Shown: positions 15,242 to 18,798 of the stretch, in pieces
How positions within the stretch are numbered: position 1 is the first letter of the stretch
Layout: each line of letters starts with the position of its first letter
Source of the DNA: Angelakisella sp.
GTDB taxonomy: Bacteria > Bacillota > Clostridia > Oscillospirales > Ruminococcaceae
Reading direction: 5' to 3'
Assembly (NCBI GenBank): GCA_022795575.1
Contig: JAAWGY010000017.1
Span: 1 to 18,798 of the forward strand
Length of the DNA: 18,798 bases
Translations under genes and position numbers: made by a program
Notes under the pieces: model-generated
What the model was told of the DNA's origin: nothing
Databases searched by the model: none
What the model saw: only the letters and a program-made list of their open reading frames with translations

Positions 15242-15838
15242 TCAGGTGATAGTCAGCCCCGAGTTGGAGTAGAACCAGGGCTTCTGGTCCTCCAGCCGGC
15301 TGTCCAGCGTCTCGTCCATAAAGATACCGGAGGACTGGTTCATCACCTTAATGCCCCCGATCTTGATGGCCTCGTCCGCCAGGATCCGGACGTTTTTGCC
15401 AAAGTGCCCGCCGATCTTGGCCGCCAGATGGTAGTCCTCCCGGCGTACCATGACCACGGTGCCCTCCAGGGGGCAGCGCGCCCCCAGCTCCCCGGCAATC
15501 TCCTCCATCAGCTGGTGGTAGGCCGGGGTGTGGGTAAACTCCAAAAGCCGGCGCCTTACCTGCTCAAATACCGCCCGGGTAATCTCCTCCCGGCGCAGCA
15601 GTAGGTCCTGGCGCTCCTTGCTTTCCTTTTGGGACACGCTGCGGGTGGCGCTGGTGTGGATGTCCGCCACCTCGTCCTGGATGCGGCTGTAAAGCTCCTG
15701 GAGCACATCCGACTCCGCCTTCTTCATGGCGGCGTCCTTGTATTCCCAGGCCTGGTCCAGCAGCTTTTGGGCCTCCGCCCCCGCCTGCTCCAGCACCGAG
15801 CGCTCGATCATCCCAAACCGTTCTTCTATCGTTGCCAT
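15242..15838 (-). CDS. atpE: V/A-type ATPase subunit E (peripheral stalk)
   Basis: Subunit E forms the peripheral stalk that holds the headpiece against the membrane sector, normally with a second small subunit (G/H). The 198-residue protein has an N-terminal coiled-coil half (about 1-100), rich in Glu, Gln, Lys and Ala. A globular C-terminal half contains GGIKVMNQSSGIFMDETLDSRLE, close to the family signature GG..V...G.I..DNTL..RLE. The ATG at 15838 follows AAGGAGGGTG and lies 34 nt after the atpF stop. No gene for its G/H partner is in the window. It is the last gene before the 303-bp element. The symbol follows V/A-type naming, not the F-type c subunit. Confidence 0.93.
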   Translation of the reverse strand: MATIEERFGMIERSVLEQAGAEAQKLLDQAWEYKDAAMKKAESDVLQELYSRIQDEVADIHTSATRSVSQKESKERQDLLLRREEITRAVFEQVRRRLLEFTHTPAYHQLMEEIAGELGARCPLEGTVVMVRREDYHLAAKIGGHFGKNVRILADEAIKIGGIKVMNQSSGIFMDETLDSRLEDQKPWFYSNSGLTIT

Positions 15839-15872
15839 GCTCTGCTAACACCCTCCTTCTTGTGGGAATGGG

Positions 15873-16181
15873 TCAGATGGAGATGCCCACCGCGTCCTTG
15901 ACGTACTGGGTGATGGCGTCGGAAAGCTGCCCCGCCCCGTGGCGGTCAGTCACCTCCACAATCAGGGGGCGCTTGCGGTTGAGCTTGAGGTCGTAGACCA
16001 GCTCGGGGCAGAGGCCGATGAGGCGGTTGGTCATCAGCACCACGCCCACCTCCGGGTCGTCCATCACCCGCAGCAGCTCCCGCTCCACCTCTTCCGCCTC
16101 GTGGATCACCACGCCCTCAATACCCGCCAGCCGCATCCCCATCTTGGTATCGATGTTGTCGCTGAGGAGATAAAACTTCAT
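15873..16181 (-). CDS. atpF: V/A-type ATPase subunit F (central rotor)
   Basis: Subunit F binds the end of subunit D in the central rotor and can regulate ATPase activity. The 102-residue protein has the family alpha/beta fold. It begins MKFYLLSDNIDTKMGMRLAGIEG, followed by VGVVLMTNRLI (45-55), RPLIVEVTDRHG, and a C-terminal helix ending VKDAVGISI. The ATG at 16181 follows GGGAGGAGG. It lies 27 nt after atpK and 34 nt before atpE. In Enterococcus and Thermus operons F usually follows E and C; here it precedes E. Confidence 0.92.
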   Translation of the reverse strand: MKFYLLSDNIDTKMGMRLAGIEGVVIHEAEEVERELLRVMDDPEVGVVLMTNRLIGLCPELVYDLKLNRKRPLIVEVTDRHGAGQLSDAITQYVKDAVGISI

Positions 16182-16208
16182 TGGTTTGTTCCTCCTCCCG
16201 GATGGTCC

Positions 16209-16655
16209 TTACAGCTTATTGATGATCAGGATGGAGATCAGCAGGCCGTAGAGGGCGACGCCTTCGCCCAGGGCCACAAAGATCAGCGCCTTACCAAAGG
16301 CCTTGGGATCCTCCGAGAAGGCCCCGATGGCGGCGGGGGCGGCGGCGGCCACGGCGATACCGGCGCCTACGCAGGAAAAGCCGGTAACAAGGGCGGCGGC
16401 CAGATAGGCAAGGCCGGAGCCGACGGTCATGCCCGCCTCGGCGGCGGCAGCGGCAGCGGTGCCCTCCGCCAGGGTGACAAAGCCGCCCATGGGCAGGATG
16501 ACCATCAGGGCGGCCACCCCAAAGAAGGCGCAGAGGTTAAAGATCACGGCGTGCTTGGCCCGCCGGCCGGTGGTAACTCCCTTGTAGATGGGGACCAGGG
16601 GCATCATCAGCATCAGCACTGCGGCCAGGGGGAGCAGAAAAAATGTCGCGTTCAT
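16209..16655 (-). CDS. atpK: V/A-type ATPase subunit K (c-ring proteolipid)
   Basis: Forms the rotating membrane ring that carries the coupling ion. The 148-residue protein has four predicted membrane segments: about 5-25, 37-58, 77-110 and 121-146. Segments 3 and 4 are a typical c-hairpin: a Gly/Ala-rich helix, polar loop SEDPKAFG, then IFVALGEGVALYGLLISILI with the ion-binding carboxylate E131. The first hairpin carries a basic GRRAKH loop, no carboxylate and few glycines, so it does not look like a duplicated c-fold. The Gln that binds Na+ before the polar loop in E. hirae NtpK aligns with V102, which favours protons over sodium (inference). The ATG at 16655 follows GGAGGTATCC. It lies 41 nt after atpI. 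Confidence 0.9.
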   Translation of the reverse strand: MNATFFLLPLAAVLMLMMPLVPIYKGVTTGRRAKHAVIFNLCAFFGVAALMVILPMGGFVTLAEGTAAAAAAEAGMTVGSGLAYLAAALVTGFSCVGAGIAVAAAAPAAIGAFSEDPKAFGKALIFVALGEGVALYGLLISILIINKL

Positions 16656-16696
16656 ATTCGGATACCTCCAAATGTAATTTTGTTTTTACAAAGCCG

Positions 16697-18646
16697 TTAC
16701 GCGGCTTCCTGAACGGAATAATCCACCTCAGCGGGGAGGAAGGGCCTGCCCTCGCCGTCATAGAAGCGGCTGAAGATCTCGTAAAACTCCAGCCGGAGCA
16801 CCTGGATGCCCACGATCAGCCCCTCCATGGCGGCCACAAAGAGGTTGCCCGCCACAATGACCACCGGGCTGGCGACGCCCCCCACCATACCCGCCAGGGT
16901 AAAGACCACAACCATCATGCCGGCGTGGACCAGCACAAAGGCGCCTACACGGAGGAAGGACATGGTGTTGGTAACAAAGCTCAGCAGCACCTCGAACATC
17001 TCAAAGAAATTCTCCACCACAAAGCCGCCAACCCCTTCGGGGAAGAGTTCCTTCTCCCCCCGGACCAGCCGCCCCAGAGGCTCCTTGGCAAACATCACCA
17101 GGAGGGGCAGCACCAGCAGCGGCAGGATGTACACCGGCGTCAGCACATTGAGCTGGAGCACCATGGTTGCCGCTACCGCAAAGAGCACCGACAGGTAGAA
17201 GACCAGGCCGGCCAGGCCGTTGTTGGAGAAGAACACCCGCTCCCAGTCCTTGCGCCGCAGCCCCAGCAGGATGTTGAAGCCGATGGATACAACGGTGATG
17301 ACGGCGCCGATCCCCACCGCCGCCAGCAGCAGGAAGTTGGTGTAGCTCCCCTCCATCACCTGGATCAGGTGGGGGCGGCCAAAGATGGCCTGGTGCACCG
17401 GGATCAGCAGCTCCTCGAAGCCGAAGACCGAGCCGTAGAGGAAGCCGAAGACCATGGAGGAAAGGCCGATGCGGGACATGATGCCCCCGATGGCCATCCC
17501 CTTCTTCTTGTAAAGGAAGGCGCCCAGCAGGCTGACCAGCAGCCCCTGGCCCAGGTCCCCGAACATGATGCCGAAGAGGAGGATGTAGGTAGCCGCCACA
17601 TAGGGGGTGGGGTCGATATCCTGGTAGGAGGGCAGGCCGTACATATCCACGAACATCTCAAAGGGCTTGACAAACCAGTTGTTCTTCAGCCGCACCGGCA
17701 CCGTGATCCGGGGCTCCTCGGCGGGCTCCTTCAGGGTGACAGTCACCTTGTCCTCCAGGTCCTGGAAGGCAAGGGCAAACTTCTTGCTCTGCTTTTGGGG
17801 GACGCAGCCCATCACCACAAAGCCGCTCTTGACAAAGGCCGCCTTGTCCCGGAGCTCAAAGGCCTTGCCCAGCAGGCAGAGCTTGGCGTAGAGCTTCTGC
17901 ACCCGCTCCCGCTCCCCCGCGGCAATCTCGGCGATCTTTCCCTTGATGCTCTCCAGCTCCCCCTCCTCCCGGGCCAGGTCCTTGCGGATAAACTCCAGGG
18001 CCTCCTGGGGGGTGCCGTGGACGTAATCCGGTACCCGGATCCGCTCGAAGTAGAGGGACTGGAACAGGCCGTCGATCTCCTGGGCGTCGGCGACAGCGCA
18101 GGTGTAAAGGCACCAGTTATAGGTGCTGTCCTGCCCAAAGGAGAAGAGGACAAAGGGCCGGTCGCTGTAGCTGCGCAGCTTTTGGTAGCTGTCCAGGGGC
18201 AGCCGCCCAAAGCGCACCTTGATGTACTTACAGGCGAAGAGGCTGTCAAAGTTCAGCTCCATGCTGGTAAAGTGCTCCAGCCGCCGCAGGGCGGTTTTGT
18301 GGGATTCGATCAGCTGCTCGGATCCCCGCTTTTTTGACAGGAGCTTTTTTAGCTTTTGGTCCAGCCCGCCGATGTAGCCCTGGAATTCCCCGTTGGGGAT
18401 ATCCAGGCCTTCAAAGCTGGCGCTGCCCAGATCTATGTCCGTTTCCGCGGCGATGGCGCTGAGCTTTTTGCCAAGGCCGGTGTAGGGGTTTTCCTCCTTC
18501 AGGGTGGTTATCCCGCCGGCGTACTCGCTGAAGCTCCCGGCGTTTTCCGGGTGGAAGACACCCGAATCGAGGCAGCGCAGCAGCACCTCGTCCAGCTGTG
18601 CCGCCTCCCCCCGGAGCATCACCAGGGACATTTTTTCAATGGACAT
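16697..18646 (-). CDS. atpI: V/A-type ATPase subunit I (membrane stator, a-subunit)
   Basis: Subunit I forms the ion half-channels against the c-ring and anchors the peripheral stalks. The 649-residue protein has a soluble N-terminal half (about 1-330) with coiled-coil stretches, then about seven or eight membrane helices (about 350-620). Conserved elements include YILLFGIMFGDLGQG (354-368), the arginine R566 in SFLRVGAFVL, and R618 in GIQVLRLEFYEIFSRFYDG, the arginines expected to face the ring carboxylate. The ATG at 18646 is preferred over GTG codons 12 nt upstream, which lie in the ribosome site AAAGGTGGTG. It is the first operon gene in the window, with its own promoter upstream. Confidence 0.95.
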   Translation of the reverse strand: MSIEKMSLVMLRGEAAQLDEVLLRCLDSGVFHPENAGSFSEYAGGITTLKEENPYTGLGKKLSAIAAETDIDLGSASFEGLDIPNGEFQGYIGGLDQKLKKLLSKKRGSEQLIESHKTALRRLEHFTSMELNFDSLFACKYIKVRFGRLPLDSYQKLRSYSDRPFVLFSFGQDSTYNWCLYTCAVADAQEIDGLFQSLYFERIRVPDYVHGTPQEALEFIRKDLAREEGELESIKGKIAEIAAGERERVQKLYAKLCLLGKAFELRDKAAFVKSGFVVMGCVPQKQSKKFALAFQDLEDKVTVTLKEPAEEPRITVPVRLKNNWFVKPFEMFVDMYGLPSYQDIDPTPYVAATYILLFGIMFGDLGQGLLVSLLGAFLYKKKGMAIGGIMSRIGLSSMVFGFLYGSVFGFEELLIPVHQAIFGRPHLIQVMEGSYTNFLLLAAVGIGAVITVVSIGFNILLGLRRKDWERVFFSNNGLAGLVFYLSVLFAVAATMVLQLNVLTPVYILPLLVLPLLVMFAKEPLGRLVRGEKELFPEGVGGFVVENFFEMFEVLLSFVTNTMSFLRVGAFVLVHAGMMVVVFTLAGMVGGVASPVVIVAGNLFVAAMEGLIVGIQVLRLEFYEIFSRFYDGEGRPFLPAEVDYSVQEAA

Positions 18647-18673
18647 AGACTTCACCACCTTTCTTGTTCGTCT

Positions 18674-18701
18674 ATTGTAAATCGTTTTGCAGCCTTCTCA
18701 G
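18674..18701 (-). promoter_or_regulatory. Candidate sigma-A promoter of the ATPase operon
   Basis: Read on the minus strand, the -10 hexamer is TACAAT (18679-18674), with a weaker -35 CTGAGA (18701-18696) at 16-nt spacing. Transcription would begin near 18667, leaving a leader of about 20 nt that still contains the ribosome site. Its presence suggests the operon starts with atpI rather than continuing from beyond the window. Confidence 0.5.
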
Positions 18702-18723
18702 AGCCTATTCAGGATCTCCCGGT

Positions 18724-18798
18724 GCGCCGAATTGGCAGGGATTTTTACGTCCTGCAAGGCAAAAAACCGCAGGAATACTTGCTGTATTGCAAGGTTTT
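18724..18798. repeat. Partial palindromic intergenic repeat, right-edge copy
   Basis: Positions 18768-18798 match 3-33 (26 of 31). AATAC (18774-18778) and GTATT (18784-18788) flank a loop different from that of the left copy. The DNA to the left, CCTGCAAGGCAAAAAACC (18751-18768), resembles the complement of the left copy's right arm (28-47). The two edges therefore show complementary halves of one palindromic repeat family. It lies upstream of the ATPase promoter and is cut by the window end. Confidence 0.6.

Noticed and set aside
16643..18337. Plus-strand open frame opposite atpI
   Set aside because: His/Gln-rich low-complexity shadow of atpI; no ribosome site or promoter supports it.
1..18798. 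CRISPR arrays, tRNA or rRNA genes, transposase genes
   Set aside because: No regularly spaced repeats, no cloverleaf or rRNA sequence, and no transposase or integrase coding sequence were seen.

Overview
The window reads as chromosomal DNA of a GC-rich anaerobic firmicute, most likely a gut member of the Oscillospiraceae / Clostridium cluster IV. The basis is strong GGAGG ribosome sites, consensus sigma-A promoters, a class 1B (PyrK-dependent) dihydroorotate dehydrogenase, a V/A-type ATPase operon, and hairpin-rich intergenic repeats in GC-rich DNA. The family-level placement is inference, not proof.

Layout. (1) 1-95: one half of a palindromic repeat; a related half lies at the other edge (18724-18798). 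(2) 96-845, minus: an RpiR-family regulator (HTH plus SIS domain). (3) 846-1136: divergent promoter region with a near-perfect sigma-A promoter on each strand, a nested palindrome between them, and a short pyr leader with a small terminator-like hairpin. (4) 1137-10764, plus: one compact operon pyrC-carA-carB-pyrK-pyrD-pyrF-pyrE-pyrB. It encodes every step of de novo UMP synthesis: carbamoyl phosphate (CarAB), carbamoyl aspartate (PyrB), dihydroorotate (PyrC), orotate (PyrDK), OMP (PyrE) and UMP (PyrF). Neighbouring genes overlap by 8-19 nt or lie 12-16 nt apart. PyrB ends in a CX4C-X22-CX2C tail resembling the zinc domain of the regulatory chain PyrI, and no pyrI is present. (5) 10765-10947: convergent gap with a perfect 18-bp bidirectional terminator hairpin. 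(6) 10948-18646, minus: a V/A-type ATPase operon, transcribed I-K-F-E-A-B-D. Genes for subunit C and for the small stalk subunit G/H are not in the window.

The E-A junction is interrupted by about 380 nt of non-coding DNA. It is filled by a 303-bp structured element (14927-15229) with imperfect terminal inverted repeats, at least five hairpins and an AT-rich core inside a 10-bp inverted repeat. This splits the operon into I-K-F-E and A-B-D halves and leaves atpA with a GTG start and a weak ribosome site.

The enzymes and ATPase subunits are familiar families. The points most worth a second look are the PyrI-like zinc tail on PyrB, the inserted 303-bp element, the palindromic repeat family at the window edges, and the incomplete ATPase gene set with an atypical K subunit.
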